NCBI RefSeq assembly: GCF_019219065.1
Contig: NZ_JAHUWK010000017.1
Coordinates: 1 to 63,587 of the forward strand
Reading direction: 5' to 3'
Source of the DNA: Duganella sp. sic0402
Lineage (GTDB): Bacteria > Pseudomonadota > Gammaproteobacteria > Burkholderiales > Burkholderiaceae_D
Length of the DNA: 63,587 nt
A program made the position numbers and the translations under genes. The notes beneath the pieces are model-generated. The model did no database searches and was not told the origin of the DNA. It was given only the letters and a program-made list of their open reading frames with translations. Positions 8,555 to 17,409 of the stretch are shown in pieces (position 1 is the stretch's first letter; every line of letters begins with the position of its first letter).

Positions 8555-9327
8555 GGCGTGGTCGGGCGGGGATAAGCAGGGTTGAGCAGCACCAGCGGGC
8601 GCGCGATGACCTTGTCCGCCCCCCAGGCGGCAATGTAGCGCGACAGCAGGAAGGCTTGCAGGCGTTCGCAGCAAAAGGCCATGCTGCGGTCGGCGTAGCC
8701 GGGCCGGTGCACATAGTGGTGGCGGAAGTAGCGCGACATCACCAGTTCCAGGTCGCGCACGATCTCGACAAACCACTGCACCGGAATATACGCCACGGTG
8801 GGGGCGGTGATGAACGAGGGATTGGACAGGAAGTTGGCGGCGTCCAGGTCGCTGATCACGCCGCAGTCGATGGCGTCGCCGAAAAACATCAGCAAATCGC
8901 GTGCATTGCAGCCGGCCTGGTACTGCTGCACGATGGTACCGCCAAAGGTCACCGAGATCGGCACGATCGGGGTCTGTCCATCGCCGTAAAAATGCTCGGG
9001 CAGCACCTGCGCCAGCAGGTCCGGATGCGCATGGTAGTTAAAGCCTTGCAGCTCGCCGATCGGATGGGTCAGCGCGAAGCGGCGGTAATGGCAGAAGCCG
9101 ACAAAGCCCTGGGCCTGCTCGGCAATCAGGCGGCGGCGGATTTCAAACAGCGCCAGGTATTCGCCCAGGTAGCGGTTGCGCGCCGCTTCCTCGGGCGACA
9201 GCAGCTGGCTCATCGCCAGGCCGGTTTCCGGCACATAGTCGCCGGAGCCGACCATGGTCATAAAGTCCGGCATCCGCCACGCGAAGGGGGCGTGGGCGAT
9301 GCAGTAAAAGTGCGGCTTGTCGGTCAT
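8551..9327 (-). CDS. DUF4422-like glycosyltransferase
   Basis: This 258-aa protein resembles DUF4422 (GT-A-like) enzymes of polysaccharide clusters. The GFCHYRRF segment matches their conserved HYRRY motif, preceded by a tract in which the residue layout suits chain-length or acceptor recognition (NRYLGEYLALFEIRR). Start: the ATG at 9327 forms a TGATG junction with the upstream stop; an in-frame GTG at 9330 would give two more residues and a 4-nt overlap. It lies in the middle of the dideoxysugar operon, so transfer of the dideoxysugar or of its acceptor sugar is a reasonable guess. The family call rests on one motif and size. Confidence 0.6.
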   Translation of the reverse strand: MTDKPHFYCIAHAPFAWRMPDFMTMVGSGDYVPETGLAMSQLLSPEEAARNRYLGEYLALFEIRRRLIAEQAQGFVGFCHYRRFALTHPIGELQGFNYHAHPDLLAQVLPEHFYGDGQTPIVPISVTFGGTIVQQYQAGCNARDLLMFFGDAIDCGVISDLDAANFLSNPSFITAPTVAYIPVQWFVEIVRDLELVMSRYFRHHYVHRPGYADRSMAFCCERLQAFLLSRYIAAWGADKVIARPLVLLNPAYPRPTTP

Positions 9328-9959
9328 CACGCGGGGACAGCTTTGATCAGGTAATGGGAGGGCTGCGCCGCAGCGAGCAGCGTGTCGACGCTGACGCCGG
9401 CCGGCAAGATCTGCTGGCGCAGCGTGGCTTCGGTGGCGGCCGGCATCGGCCCAGGGATCAGCAGCGTGCCGCTGGCAACGCTGAAGCCGGCCTGGTGGAA
9501 CAGCGACAGCATGTCGCTGACCGACCAGGCGTGGCGTGGCGGCACGGCCGGCGCATCCCAGTACAGCCGGTTGGCCACGCGGGCCACGATGCAGGCATCC
9601 ACCGGAATCACCTTGCGCACCTGGCGCAGCACGCGCAGCGGGTCTTTCAGTTGCTCCAGCGTGGCGTCGAAGTACCAGCCGTCGGCCATCGCCAGTTGCC
9701 GGTAGAAATGGTCGCTGGCGGTGCTCAGGTCGGCCAGGTAGACGCGTTCGGCATACGCCTGCGCCGCCTGGGCGCCGGCCTGCTCGGCCTCGACCACCAG
9801 CAGCGAAGAAGCCGGGTACAGGCTGCGGTACTCGCGCGCTACGCCGCCGTCGGTGGCGCCGGCCTGCACCAGCAGGCGGGCATTCGGCGGCAGCGTGTCG
9901 CGCAGCGGCTGGATATAGGCCAAGGCCGAGGCCGAGGCGGAGGCGGCCGGCTGCGTCAT
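9327..9959 (-). CDS. Class I SAM-methyltransferase-like protein
   Basis: This 210-aa soluble protein looks like a reduced Rossmann methyltransferase. LLVQAGATDGG sits where the SAM glycine loop is expected. LLVVEAE follows as the acidic strand end, and the segment DATLEQLKDPLRVLRQVRKVIP resembles the post-I region of sugar and small-molecule methyltransferases. The glycine motif is atypical (A-G-A-T rather than G-x-G), so SAM binding is uncertain. It starts 1 nt after rfbH and joins the next gene by TGATG, so it belongs to the same transcript. It could methylate the dideoxysugar or a glycan end, or be an inactive relative. Confidence 0.5.
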   Translation of the reverse strand: MTQPAASASASALAYIQPLRDTLPPNARLLVQAGATDGGVAREYRSLYPASSLLVVEAEQAGAQAAQAYAERVYLADLSTASDHFYRQLAMADGWYFDATLEQLKDPLRVLRQVRKVIPVDACIVARVANRLYWDAPAVPPRHAWSVSDMLSLFHQAGFSVASGTLLIPGPMPAATEATLRQQILPAGVSVDTLLAAAQPSHYLIKAVPA

Positions 9960-9960
9960 C

Positions 9961-11286
9961 TTAGAAATTGACGCCGAAGAAGGCTTCCAGTTTCTCCACC
10001 GCGAAGTCCAGCATCTCGCGGCTCAGGCCCGGATAGACGCCGATCCAGAAGGTGTCGTTCATCACCCGGTCGGTGTTGGTCAGTTCGCCCGAGATGCGGT
10101 AGTTGCGGCCCTGCATATACGGCTGGCGCACCAGGTTGCCGGCGAACAGCAGACGGGTACCGATCTTGTGCTGGTCCAGATAGGTCAGCAGGTCGACCCG
10201 GGCGATATTCGCTTCCGGCTTCAAGGTCATCGGGAAACCGAACCACGACGGGTCGGAGTTCTCGGTGGCTTCCGGCAGAATCAGGAATTCCTCGCACGAT
10301 TTCAGGCGGTCTTTCAGGTAGGCGAAGTTGTCCTTGCGTGACTGGATGAAGCCGGCCGCGCGGTCGATCTGCGCCAGGCCGCAGGCGGCCTGCATGTCGG
10401 TGATTTTCAGGTTGTAGCCGAGGTGGCTGTAGGTGTATTTGTGGTCGTAGCCGGGCGGCAGCGTGCCGAAGCACTGGCAGAAGCGCTTGCCGCAGGTATT
10501 GTCCTTGCCTGGCGGGCAGTAGCAGTCGCGGCCCCAGTCGCGGAACGATTCGGCGATGGCTTTCAGTTCCGGATTGTTGGTGAACACCGCGCCGCCTTCA
10601 CCCATGGTGATGTGGTGGGCCGGGTAGAACGACATGGTGCCGATGTCGCCGAAGGTGCCGACCATCTTGCCGTTGTAGGTCGAGCCGAGCGCGTCGCAGC
10701 AGTCTTCGATCAGCCACAGATTGTATTTCTTGCAGAGCGCGGTGATCACGTCCAGGTTGTACGGATTGCCCAGCGTGTGGGCCAGCATGATGGCCTTGGT
10801 TTTTGGCGAGATCGCCGCTTCCAGCTGCGTCACATCGATGTTGTAGGTGCCCAGCTCGACGTCGACAAACACCGGGATCGCACCGAACTGGATGATCGGG
10901 TTGACGGTGGTCGGGAAGCCGGCCGCCACGCCGATCACTTCGTCGCCCTGCTGGATGGCGCGCGGCCCCAGCTTCGGCGAGGTCAGCGCGCTGAAGGCGA
11001 CCAGGTTGGCCGAGGAGCCGGAGTTGACGGTGATCAGGAAGTCCACGCCGATCAGCTTGGCCAGTTTGGCCTCGAACTGGTCGTTGAAGCGGCCGGTGGT
11101 CAGCCAGGCGTCCAGCGAGGCTTCCACCATCAGTTCCATTTCCGGCGCGCCGACCACCTTGCCGGCCGGCGGGATCACGGTCACGCCAGGCTCGAACGGT
11201 TTCGGGACGCTGGCCAGCGCGCCGTATTCGGCCACCAGCTTGATAATCTGTTCGCGCAGTTGTTCTTTGGTTTGTACTTCACTCAT
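9961..11286 (-). CDS. rfbH: CDP-6-deoxy-4-hexulose 3-dehydrase (E1; RfbH/AscC/DdhC)
   Basis: This 441-aa aminotransferase-fold, PMP-dependent iron-sulfur enzyme removes the C3 hydroxyl of CDP-6-deoxy-glycero-4-hexulose. Two family hallmarks are exact. The PLP lysine is replaced by His224 in SFYPAHHITMGEGG. The [2Fe-2S] cysteines obey C-X57-C-X1-C-X7-C (Cys197, Cys255, Cys257, Cys265). The gene lies between rfbG and the methyltransferase-like gene in one operon. The partner reductase E3 (RfbI/AscD/DdhD, flavin plus [2Fe-2S]), which reduces the intermediate, is not encoded in this window. Confidence 0.95.
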   Translation of the reverse strand: MSEVQTKEQLREQIIKLVAEYGALASVPKPFEPGVTVIPPAGKVVGAPEMELMVEASLDAWLTTGRFNDQFEAKLAKLIGVDFLITVNSGSSANLVAFSALTSPKLGPRAIQQGDEVIGVAAGFPTTVNPIIQFGAIPVFVDVELGTYNIDVTQLEAAISPKTKAIMLAHTLGNPYNLDVITALCKKYNLWLIEDCCDALGSTYNGKMVGTFGDIGTMSFYPAHHITMGEGGAVFTNNPELKAIAESFRDWGRDCYCPPGKDNTCGKRFCQCFGTLPPGYDHKYTYSHLGYNLKITDMQAACGLAQIDRAAGFIQSRKDNFAYLKDRLKSCEEFLILPEATENSDPSWFGFPMTLKPEANIARVDLLTYLDQHKIGTRLLFAGNLVRQPYMQGRNYRISGELTNTDRVMNDTFWIGVYPGLSREMLDFAVEKLEAFFGVNF

Positions 11287-11296
11287 GGTTGCTACC

Positions 11297-12382
11297 TTAG
11301 GTGGTGCCGAGGGGGGCGGTGTTTTGATAGGTGTCGATTTGCGCCAGCGTCAGCGCGCGCATGTCGGCGCCGGCCAGCTGGGCCTGGTGCCAGGCGACGA
11401 TCATGTCGATGGTGTGGCCGAGGTGCCAGCGCGGCTGCCATTGCAGGCGCGCGCGCGCCTTGGAACAGTCCAGCTTGAGGTAATGCGCTTCGTGCGGCTG
11501 CGGCGCCTGGTCGAGTTCCCAGGCGGCGCCTTCGCCCCAGCGCTGGCACAGGTGTTCGATGATCCATTCGACCGGGCGGGCGTCGAGGTCGTGCGGGCCG
11601 AAATTGAAGCCCTCGGCAAACGCCGGGCCGTGCTGGTACAGGTGTTCGGCCAGCGTCAGATAGCCGGACAGCGGCTCCAGCACATGCTGCCATGGGCGGA
11701 TCGCGTGCGGGCTGCGGATGCGCACCGGCGTGCCGGCGGCGATCGCGCGCAGCATGTCGGGAATCAGCCGGTCCTGCGCCCAGTCACCGCCGCCGATGAC
11801 GTTGCCGGCGCGGCCCGAAGCCAGCGCCACGCCGTGCTCGGCGTATTTTTCCGGATTGAAGAAGGAGGAGCGGTAGCCGGCCGTGACCAGTTCGGCGCAG
11901 GCCTTGCTGTTGCTGTACGGGTCGTAGCCGCCGAAGGCTTCGTTCTCGCGGTAGCCCCAGGCCCATTCCTTGTTTTCGTAGCACTTGTCGCTGGTGACGT
12001 TGACCACTGCCTTGACGCCGGGCGTGTTGCGTACCGCTTCAAAGAAGTTGACCAGCCCCATGACGTTGGTGGCGTAGGTTTCCACCGGGTTGGCGTAGGA
12101 ATAGCGCACCAGCGCCTGCGCCGCCATGTGGATGACGATTTCCGGTTGGGCGGCCTGCATGGCGGCCTGCAAGGCGGCGGCGTCGCGGATGTCGCCGATG
12201 ACCGAGGTCATGCCGCTGCCAACCTGGGCCGCATCAAACAGGCTAGGCTGGCTGGGCGCTTCCAGCGCGTAGCCGGTGACCTGCGCGCCCAGCTGTTGCA
12301 GCCACAGGCTCAGCCAGCTGCCCTTGAAGCCGGTATGGCCGGTCAGAAAGACGCGCTTGCCGCGCCAGAACGCCGGGTTCAT
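11297..12382 (-). CDS. rfbG: CDP-glucose 4,6-dehydratase
   Basis: This 361-aa extended SDR converts CDP-glucose to CDP-4-keto-6-deoxyglucose. It shows VFLTGHTGFKGSWLSLWL (the GHTGFKG NAD-binding motif typical of RfbG/DdhB), HMAAQALVRYSY, and the catalytic YSNSK together with an NVTSDKCYEN segment. The start at 12382 was chosen because this ATG overlaps the rfbF stop as ATGA and gives the usual N-terminus MNPAFWRGKRVFLTG. Upstream in-frame ATGs at 12388 and 12397 would lie deeper inside rfbF. It is the second step of the 3,6-dideoxyhexose pathway. Confidence 0.93.
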   Translation of the reverse strand: MNPAFWRGKRVFLTGHTGFKGSWLSLWLQQLGAQVTGYALEAPSQPSLFDAAQVGSGMTSVIGDIRDAAALQAAMQAAQPEIVIHMAAQALVRYSYANPVETYATNVMGLVNFFEAVRNTPGVKAVVNVTSDKCYENKEWAWGYRENEAFGGYDPYSNSKACAELVTAGYRSSFFNPEKYAEHGVALASGRAGNVIGGGDWAQDRLIPDMLRAIAAGTPVRIRSPHAIRPWQHVLEPLSGYLTLAEHLYQHGPAFAEGFNFGPHDLDARPVEWIIEHLCQRWGEGAAWELDQAPQPHEAHYLKLDCSKARARLQWQPRWHLGHTIDMIVAWHQAQLAGADMRALTLAQIDTYQNTAPLGTT

Positions 12383-13152
12383 GGCCATTGCTTCCACGGC
12401 GCCTTGCCGCTGTCCCAGAGTTCTTCCAGGTGGATCTTGTCGCGCAAGGTGTCCATCGGCTGCCAGAAGCCGTGGTGGAAGAAGGCGTCCATCTGGTTGT
12501 CCAGGGCCAGCGTTTCCATCGGCTCTTTTTCCCAGATGGTGGCGTCGTTCTCGATGTAGTCGATGACTTTGGGCGACAGCACGAAATAGCCGCCGTTGAT
12601 CCAGGCGCCGTCGCCGCGCGGTTTCTCCTTGAAGCTGACGATGCGCTGGCCGTCGATGTCGATTGCGCCGAAGCGGCCCGGCGGCAGCACTGCCGACATG
12701 GTGGCCAGCTTGCCGTGCGCCTTGTGGAAGGCGATCGAGGCGCCGATGTCGATGTCGGCCACGCCGTCGCCGTAGGTGAAGCAGAACGCTTCCTCATCCT
12801 TCAGGTGTTCGCGCACGCGCTTCAGGCGGCCGCCGGTCATGCTGTCGGCGCCGGTGTCGATCAGGGTCACGCGCCACGGCTCGGCATGGCGTTCGTGCAC
12901 TTCCATGCTGTTGGCCTGCAGGTCGAAGGTCACGTCCGAGGTGTGCAGGAAGTAGTTGGCGAAGAATTCCTTGATGATGTAGCCGCGGTAGCCGCAGCAG
13001 ATGACGAAATCATTGATGCCGTGCGCGGAATAACTCTTCATGATGTGCCACAGAATCGGCTTGCCGCCGATCTCGACCATCGGTTTCGGCTTGACGGTGG
13101 TTTCCTCGCTGAGCCGCGTGCCCAGGCCGCCTGCCAAAATCACTGCTTTCAT
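12379..13152 (-). CDS. rfbF: Glucose-1-phosphate cytidylyltransferase
   Basis: This 257-aa nucleotidyltransferase makes CDP-glucose, the entry step of CDP-3,6-dideoxyhexose synthesis. The N-terminus MKAVILAGGLGTRLSEET is the canonical NTP-binding motif, and KPKPMVEIGGKPILWHIM and GYRGYIIKEFF are diagnostic for RfbF/DdhA. The start at 13152 follows a GGAG Shine-Dalgarno about 5 nt upstream. The frame is open for 39 more codons but these are not conserved in character. The 103-bp gap to the upstream GT41 gene (13153-13255) is AT-richer than its surroundings and may hold the operon promoter. No convincing -35/-10 pair was found. Confidence 0.94.
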   Translation of the reverse strand: MKAVILAGGLGTRLSEETTVKPKPMVEIGGKPILWHIMKSYSAHGINDFVICCGYRGYIIKEFFANYFLHTSDVTFDLQANSMEVHERHAEPWRVTLIDTGADSMTGGRLKRVREHLKDEEAFCFTYGDGVADIDIGASIAFHKAHGKLATMSAVLPPGRFGAIDIDGQRIVSFKEKPRGDGAWINGGYFVLSPKVIDYIENDATIWEKEPMETLALDNQMDAFFHHGFWQPMDTLRDKIHLEELWDSGKAPWKQWP

Positions 13153-13255
13153 GCTGTCTCCGGATTGATGGGGATGAGTGCTCGCAGACTGCATTGTCAG
13201 CCATTGCCGAGGTATTTTAAACGAAAAGAACAGGGTATTTGGCCCCTGAAATTGC

Positions 13256-16099
13256 TCAGGATGCGGCAAGCAGCATGTGATAACCCTGGCGCAGCGCCTG
13301 TTGCAGGTCTTCGGCCAGTTGCGGATCGCCTGCCGCCAGCTGGCTGTGGTGTTGCTGCACCAGCGCCCCCAGTGCCGCCAGGCGCGCCGCCAGCAGGGTC
13401 TTGAACTGTGCGCTGTCGGTCAGGAAATGCTGGCGGGTGTGGGCCTCATACAACAGATACAGGCGTTCCAGCACTGGCGCCAGCAGTTCCGCCGGCTGGC
13501 GGGCAGCAGCAGGGGCCGATGGTGCCGATGGCCCCTGTGTGTAGCTCGACAGCGGATCCGGCAGGTAGGCGCATTCACGGTCGGCCAGCGCCGCCAGCGC
13601 GGTGGCCACGCCGGACAGGTGGCGGTAGCGCCGCCCCTGGTAATGGCCGAAGCTGGCCCCCAGCTGTGAGCGCCGCAGCAGCAGGCTGGCAGGCTGGCAC
13701 AGCAGGTCGCCGGCGCCGCGCTCGTTGGACAGCAGCAGCGCCGCCAGCGAGGCGCCGCCGACGGCGGCTTCGGCCGGCAGCAGCGGCATGCCGGGCAGCG
13801 GCTGGCCGTGTTCATCGAGCGGCTGACGCCAGCTGGCCACCAGGCCGATGCCGGGGTAGGTCTGGTAAAAGTGCATCATCCTGCCGATTTTGTCGGCGCG
13901 CAGCAGCTCGCCTGGCGGCGCGACCGCGATGTACTCGCCCAGGGCCAGCGTCAGGCAGTGGTCGAGATTGTCCGCGGCGCTCAGTTCTGGCGCGCGGCTG
14001 TAGCGCAGGCGTGGATGGGCGCGCAGCAGTCCGGCCAGCTTGCGGCGGCGCCGCGTACTGGCGCCGCTGTCGCTGACGATGATTTCGCAGCGGCCATAGT
14101 GCTGGTCGAGCGCGCTGCGGACCGTGCGTTCCAGCTGGCCGGCGTCGTCGGAGTCGCCGGTCGGGATCAGGATGCTGACCAGCGGCAGTTCGCTATCCTG
14201 CTGCCGGGTCGCGCCGTCGCGCTGCAAGGCGCCGCGCGCCACCTGCAGGTAGAGCTGCTCCAGCGCGCGTACCAGCCTGGGCGTGTCGAACAGCGGCGCC
14301 TGGCTGCGGTTTTTGACCAGCCGGCGGCGCAGGCGGCCCAGCGGTTCCGGCTTGCCGGCCAGGCGCACTGCCGTGTTTTCATAGCTGCGCGCGGTGTGCG
14401 TCACCAGTTCCGGCAAGCCGGCTGCGTGCAGCAGACTGCCGCCCAGCCTGGCCGCGTAGCTGTGGCCGGCCTGGGTCAGCAACGGCACGCCGGCCCACAG
14501 CGCGTCGGCGGCTGCCACGCCGCCGCTGAACGGTAGCGTGTCCAGGCACAGGTCGGCCAGTGGCAGCCGTGCCAGGTGCTCAGCCGGTGGCACGCGCCGC
14601 GCAAACACCAGGCGTTCGCTGGACACGCCGTGGCGCAGCGCGGCCACGCGCAGATTGTCGCGCAGCGCCTCGCTGTCAGCCCTCAGCCACAGCACGCTGT
14701 CCGGCACACGCGTGAGGATGCGCATCCAGGCCGCAAACTGCGCCGGCGCCAGCTTGCGGCTGCTGTGCAAGCTGCAAAACACAAAGCCCTGTTCTGGCAG
14801 GCCGCAGCTGGCGCGGGTTGGCGCAGTGCCAGCCGGATGCGGCGGCGGCTGGCGGTCGTGGATCTGCACGCAGCCGGGCAGGTAGAGCGGCTGTTCGGTG
14901 AAGCTGGCGCGCAGACCCGGCGGCAGTACGAAAGCATCGGCCAGAATGTAGTCGAGCGCCGGCATGGCGCTGCTGCCCGGATGGCCGAGCCAGCCGATCT
15001 GCACCGGCGCCGGCCGCTGCGCCAGGATGCCGGGGCGGCCGCCGGCGCCCAGGCCGTGCAGGTCGACCAGGATGTCGATCTCATGGGCGCGGATGGTCTG
15101 CGCGGCTTGCAGGTCGCTCATCACGGTCAGCCGGATGTGGTGGTCCAGCCGCGGCGCGACGCGGGCGCGCAGGCCGCTGCGGTCTTCCTCGCTCCAGCTG
15201 AAGCCGTAGATTTCAAACTGATCGCGCTGGTGCAGGCCGTACAGCTCGGCCGTCAGGCGCGCCGCATGGCTGCTGAAGTCGGATGACAGGTAGCCGATGC
15301 GCAGCTTGCGGTGCTGGTAGCCTTGCGGGTCGGCCAGCGGTGCCGGGGCCGGCGCCAGGTTGACCGGGTGGCGGCTGGCGGCCGCCAGCTGGGCGGCCGG
15401 ATCGTCGCTGAGGCACAGCATGGCGGCGGCCGAGGCGCTGCGGCCGAGCTCGGCTTCGGCCAGGCCCGGCAACGGCGCGCACACCGGCCACGCGCATTGC
15501 TGCTGGCGCAGGCTGATCCACTGGGCCGTCACCTCCGGCTGCTGCGGGTCCAGCAGCAGGCTGCGCGCGCAGGCGTCCTCTGCTTCCGGATAGTGCTGGC
15601 GCAGCGCCGCCACGCGCGCCACGCTGTTCAGCGCCTGGATCTGCTGCGGCCGGCTGGCGGGATGGTCGGGGTCGATCTGCGCCAGCGCCGCGCGCCAGGT
15701 GGCCAGCGCCGCCTCGTGCTGGCGCAGCTGTTCCTGCAGGGTGCCCAGCGTCATGCGGGCGTCGATGAAATCGGGCTTGATCGCCAGCGCGGCGCGCAGC
15801 GACTGTTCGGCCTCCCGCTGCTCGTCGGCCTGGATTTGCAGCACGCCCAGGTTGTACCAGGCGGCAAACAGCAGCGGCGATTCGGTACAGCGCAACCACA
15901 GGTGATAGAGTTCGGCGGCGCGCCCGGCCTGGCCGGCATGGCCCATCAGTCCAGCCAGGCCGATCAGTTGCATGATGGGCAAAGTTCCGCGTTTCGCCAG
16001 TACAAAAGCCAGCCTGGCTGCTTGCGTCAATTCATTGGCGGCAAGGGCCCGGTTCAGTTCCTGCAGTTGCGATTCATCGCTGGGTTGGCTGGAGCTCAT
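13256..16099 (-). CDS. TPR-GT41 (OGT/SPINDLY-like) glycosyltransferase with C-terminal GT2 domain
   Basis: This is a 947-aa protein. Residues 1 to about 200 form TPR-like helical repeats. About 265-620 is a GT41 catalytic region: KLRIGYLSSDFSSHAARL with His278 matching the conserved OGT His, VDLHGL, and FCSLHSSRKL with Lys449 matching the nucleotide-binding Lys. The segment LCLDTLPFSGGVAAADALWAG ends the region and aligns with the donor phosphate loop. There the usual Thr-Thr pair is Val528-Ala529, which may alter or weaken donor binding. From about 640 a GT2-like domain begins (LVSILIPTGDSDDAGQLERTVRSAL), followed by a C-terminal helical part. GT41 enzymes add GlcNAc, fucose or hexose to Ser/Thr or Asn of proteins. 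In this locus it is a candidate to modify the repeat proteins (inference). Paralogue: 20661-23867. Confidence 0.82.
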   Translation of the reverse strand: MSSSQPSDESQLQELNRALAANELTQAARLAFVLAKRGTLPIMQLIGLAGLMGHAGQAGRAAELYHLWLRCTESPLLFAAWYNLGVLQIQADEQREAEQSLRAALAIKPDFIDARMTLGTLQEQLRQHEAALATWRAALAQIDPDHPASRPQQIQALNSVARVAALRQHYPEAEDACARSLLLDPQQPEVTAQWISLRQQQCAWPVCAPLPGLAEAELGRSASAAAMLCLSDDPAAQLAAASRHPVNLAPAPAPLADPQGYQHRKLRIGYLSSDFSSHAARLTAELYGLHQRDQFEIYGFSWSEEDRSGLRARVAPRLDHHIRLTVMSDLQAAQTIRAHEIDILVDLHGLGAGGRPGILAQRPAPVQIGWLGHPGSSAMPALDYILADAFVLPPGLRASFTEQPLYLPGCVQIHDRQPPPHPAGTAPTRASCGLPEQGFVFCSLHSSRKLAPAQFAAWMRILTRVPDSVLWLRADSEALRDNLRVAALRHGVSSERLVFARRVPPAEHLARLPLADLCLDTLPFSGGVAAADALWAGVPLLTQAGHSYAARLGGSLLHAAGLPELVTHTARSYENTAVRLAGKPEPLGRLRRRLVKNRSQAPLFDTPRLVRALEQLYLQVARGALQRDGATRQQDSELPLVSILIPTGDSDDAGQLERTVRSALDQHYGRCEIIVSDSGASTRRRRKLAGLLRAHPRLRYSRAPELSAADNLDHCLTLALGEYIAVAPPGELLRADKIGRMMHFYQTYPGIGLVASWRQPLDEHGQPLPGMPLLPAEAAVGGASLAALLLSNERGAGDLLCQPASLLLRRSQLGASFGHYQGRRYRHLSGVATALAALADRECAYLPDPLSSYTQGPSAPSAPAAARQPAELLAPVLERLYLLYEAHTRQHFLTDSAQFKTLLAARLAALGALVQQHHSQLAAGDPQLAEDLQQALRQGYHMLLAAS

Positions 16100-16161
16100 G
16101 CTGGTATTGTCGGCTGAATCCGTCTAGGATTCAATCTTCAGAGCACAAAGTCCCCAAAATT

Positions 16162-16584
16162 ATGCTGGTTAAAAATATCATGAGCCGCAACGTGGTCACG
16201 GTCGGCCTCGACGACACCTTGGCGCTGGTCAAGGAAATTTTTGACCACAGCAAGTTTCACCACCTGCTGGCGCTGGAAAACGGCGAGTTGCTGGGCGTGA
16301 TCTCGGACCGCGACCTGTTCAAGGCGCTCAGTCCGAACATCGGCACCAGCACCGAGTCCTACAAGGACACGGCCACGCTGAACAAGCGGGTGCACCAGAT
16401 CATGTCGCGCAAGCCGAAGTGCCTGCGCGAGGACGCGACGGTGGATGCGGCGATCGACATGTTCACCGAACATGCGATCTCCTGCATCCCCATCCTCAGC
16501 CAGGACGACCGCCTGGTCGGCATCCTCAGCTGGCGCGACATCCTGCGCAGCCTGCACAGCCGCCACTCGGACGAGGAGTCCTGA
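16162..16584 (+). CDS. Two-CBS-domain protein
   Basis: This 140-aa protein is made of a tandem CBS pair, a Bateman module that binds adenine nucleotides. MLVKNIMSRNVVTVG and HQIMSRKPKCLREDATV start the two repeats, and each ends in a G(V/I)(I/L)S(D/W)RD segment. No effector domain is attached. It is transcribed opposite to the surrounding glycan genes and diverges from the GT41 gene at 16099 over a 62-bp gap. No Shine-Dalgarno is visible before the ATG. A nucleotide-sensing regulatory role is possible, but the partner is unknown. Confidence 0.88.
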   Translation: MLVKNIMSRNVVTVGLDDTLALVKEIFDHSKFHHLLALENGELLGVISDRDLFKALSPNIGTSTESYKDTATLNKRVHQIMSRKPKCLREDATVDAAIDMFTEHAISCIPILSQDDRLVGILSWRDILRSLHSRHSDEES

Positions 16585-16596
16585 CGCAGCAACTAC

Positions 16597-17250
16597 TTAG
16601 TGGCCTTCGGCGGCGTTGAACATGGTTTTGGCGTAGATCAGGCCCAGGCCGTAGCCGCCGCCGTTGGCGATCGCGGTGGCGACGGTTTGGTCGTAAGTTT
16701 CGCCACGGGCCCAGTCGCGTTGCAGTTCCAGCAGGTATTGCAGCGAGGTGATCGGGCGGGCGCCGGCCTGGATCATGCGTGCGACGGCGCGTTCATGCGC
16801 TTCGTCCGAGATGTCGCCGCTGGCGTCGGTGATTACGTAGACTTCAAAGCCCTGGTCCAGTGCCGACAGCGCCGGGCCGACGATGCATACCGAGGTCCAC
16901 AGGCCAGCCAGCACGATTTTGTCCTTGCCGATGGCGTTGACGCGGTCGGCGATGCGCGGGTCTTCCCAGGTATTCATGCTGCTGCGGTCGATCGGCGCCT
17001 GATTCGGGAACACGTCCTTGATTTCGTTGAAGATCGGGCCGGAGAAGGATTTTTCCGCCACCGTGGTGAGGATGGCCGGCACCTGGAATTCCTTGGCCGC
17101 CTTGGCCACCAGCGCGACGTTGTTGCGCAGCTGGACTGGGTCGATCGACTTGGTGGCGAATGCCATCTGCGACTGGTGATCGATCATGATCAGGGCGTGG
17201 TTGACTGGGTTCAGCAAGCTGTTGCCTGCTTGGGCGATAGCGGTCGGCAT
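16597..17250 (-). CDS. YcaC-like isochorismatase-family hydrolase
   Basis: This 217-aa cysteine hydrolase of the isochorismatase-like fold is closest in pattern to YcaC. ALIMIDHQSQM carries the nucleophile-activating Asp and AGLWTSVCIVGPALSAL the catalytic Cys. The start at 17250 is fixed by an AGGAG Shine-Dalgarno 8 nt upstream; a longer frame to 17292 lacks one. The substrate is unknown for this family branch. It converges with the CBS gene and lies among glycan genes without an obvious functional link; it may simply have been captured there. Confidence 0.85.
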   Translation of the reverse strand: MPTAIAQAGNSLLNPVNHALIMIDHQSQMAFATKSIDPVQLRNNVALVAKAAKEFQVPAILTTVAEKSFSGPIFNEIKDVFPNQAPIDRSSMNTWEDPRIADRVNAIGKDKIVLAGLWTSVCIVGPALSALDQGFEVYVITDASGDISDEAHERAVARMIQAGARPITSLQYLLELQRDWARGETYDQTVATAIANGGGYGLGLIYAKTMFNAAEGH

Positions 17251-17350
17251 ATTATATTCTCCTAAGATATTCAAAATTTTCGATGTGGTCAAACATGATG
17301 TTTGGCGCCGTGTTCTGCGCTGATGAATGCCATTATGCGGGGCACGCAGA

Positions 17351-17380
17351 TAAACAAAAAGCGGAAAAATTTCCGCTTTA
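17351..17380 (-). terminator. Hairpin terminator after fdtC-like gene
   Basis: A 10-bp inverted repeat (17358-17367 with 17370-17379, core gcgg/ccgc flanked by A and T runs) lies 30 bp beyond the stop of the acyltransferase gene at 17410. Read on the minus strand the stem is followed by TTGTTT, consistent with Rho-independent termination. It would end the fdtABC-side transcript before the hydrolase gene. Confidence 0.6.
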
Positions 17381-17409
17381 TTATCGAAATTTTCGAATAT
17401 TGAGCAGGG

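Noticed and set aside
7997..8776. Longer form of the RmlC-like epimerase starting at 8776
   Set aside because: The first 74 residues lie inside the preceding gene in another frame and are Arg/Pro-rich. The ATGA junction at 8551-8554 gives the normal family start.
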